DNA of 64,000 nt from contig DOTD01000092.1 of NCBI GenBank assembly GCA_003513005.1, forward strand, positions 31,564 through 95,563, read 5' to 3'. Source of the stretch: Desulfotomaculum sp. Its GTDB lineage: Bacteria; Bacillota; Desulfotomaculia; Desulfotomaculales; Nap2-2B. The notes under the pieces are model-generated. The model made no database searches. It was not told the origin of the DNA and saw only the letters and a program-made list of their open reading frames with translations. Below are positions 63,751-64,000 of this stretch, one piece after another (the first letter of the stretch is position 1; every line of letters begins with the position of its first letter). The position numbers and the translations under genes were made by a program.

Positions 63751-64000
63751 CAAAATAACTCATAACTGCTCTTGAGGGCGTATTGCGTAATTCCAATCAC
63801 CATGGAACTCGGAGCGCTCCAAGCGCACAGTGTTAAGTTCGGCATCGGACACCCGCACGCCGGTCGGGTACTCGTTGTTATCGAGTTGGCGCCTCACCTT
63901 AAGGCCGGCGGCGGTGGTAGTGTTGGCGATGAGGCTGACGATAGCCTCGTGGCTGGAAAGGGGGCGACCGCGCCAGGTTTGGGTGATGTAGGGGAAGAGG
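63744..64000 (-). mobile_element. End of an ISAzo13-type insertion sequence
   Basis: The element starts close to 63744 (left limit inferred from where the lipase homology ends) and runs out of the window. The terminal repeat cannot be checked because the other end is outside. Confidence 0.6.
63760..64000 (-). CDS. ISAzo13-type transposase, C-terminal part
   Basis: Minus-strand frame open from the window end to TGA 63762-63760, about 80 codons. The end reads TWRGRPLSSHEAIVSLIA, GLKVRRQLD, YPTGVRVSDAEL and FHGDWNYAI, the C-terminal pattern I associate with ISAzo13 transposases. The catalytic part lies beyond the window. The GC-rich codon use differs from its neighbours. Confidence 0.78.
   Translation of the reverse strand, partial: LFPYITQTWRGRPLSSHEAIVSLIANTTTAAGLKVRRQLDNNEYPTGVRVSDAELNTVRLERSEFHGDWNYAIRPQEQL

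Noticed and set aside
1..64000. CRISPR array, tRNA or rRNA genes, prophage structural genes
   Set aside because: None seen on reading both strands; the repeats present are protein-domain repeats.

Overview
The window looks like the chromosome of a strictly anaerobic Gram-positive bacterium of the Desulfotomaculum/Pelotomaculum type (Peptococcaceae). The grounds are strong GGAGG-type ribosome sites with frequent GTG/TTG starts, S-layer-homology (SLH) surface proteins, lipoprotein transport, a tungsten-dependent class II benzoyl-CoA reductase operon and two selenocysteine genes. The assignment is inference; no rRNA or tRNA gene is present.

Region 1 (1-9176, +): a four-gene predicted anti-phage island, DUF499 ATPase (cut by the window start), DUF3780, DUF1156 adenine-type DNA methyltransferase and a PLD-helicase fusion. 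Region 2 (9373-17329, +): an AT-rich, tightly packed operon that looks like an undescribed peptide natural-product (RiPP) system: radical SAM/SPASM maturase, PqqD-like recognition protein, a 43-residue precursor ending in a CxxCxxCxxC core, a TPR/metallo-beta-lactamase protein, a half-length squalene-cyclase-like protein, an asparagine-synthetase-like amidotransferase and a glycosyltransferase. A GyrI-like gene and a flavoredoxin gene follow.

Region 3 (18924-30469, -): bamB-C-D-(fdhD)-E-F-G-H-I, the electron-bifurcating class II benzoyl-CoA reductase complex. bamE and bamF each carry an in-frame UGA at a conserved Cys position, followed by a bacterial SECIS-like hairpin, so both should be annotated through the stop. 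Region 4 (31207-37496, -): a HEAT-repeat gene, two moeA genes and tupCBA, with molybdenum/tungsten-cofactor (Moco/Tuco) riboswitches before the HEAT gene and tupA.

Region 5 (37988-59809, +): a probable tungstate/molybdate acquisition island. Three more Moco/Tuco-type riboswitches precede SLH-anchored surface proteins. Several surface proteins carry repeated modules that resemble the sulfite-oxidase-type molybdopterin fold. They surround wtpABC and a FecBCD/MolBCA-like ABC transporter. Together regions 3-5 read as one tungsten economy: capture at the wall, import, cofactor insertion (MoeA, FdhD) and the tungsten enzyme BamB, with riboswitch feedback.

Region 6 (60135-64000): a decayed PAS histidine kinase, an MFS transporter, a possible structured RNA, a truncated lipase-like gene and the end of an ISAzo13-type transposase that probably cut it.
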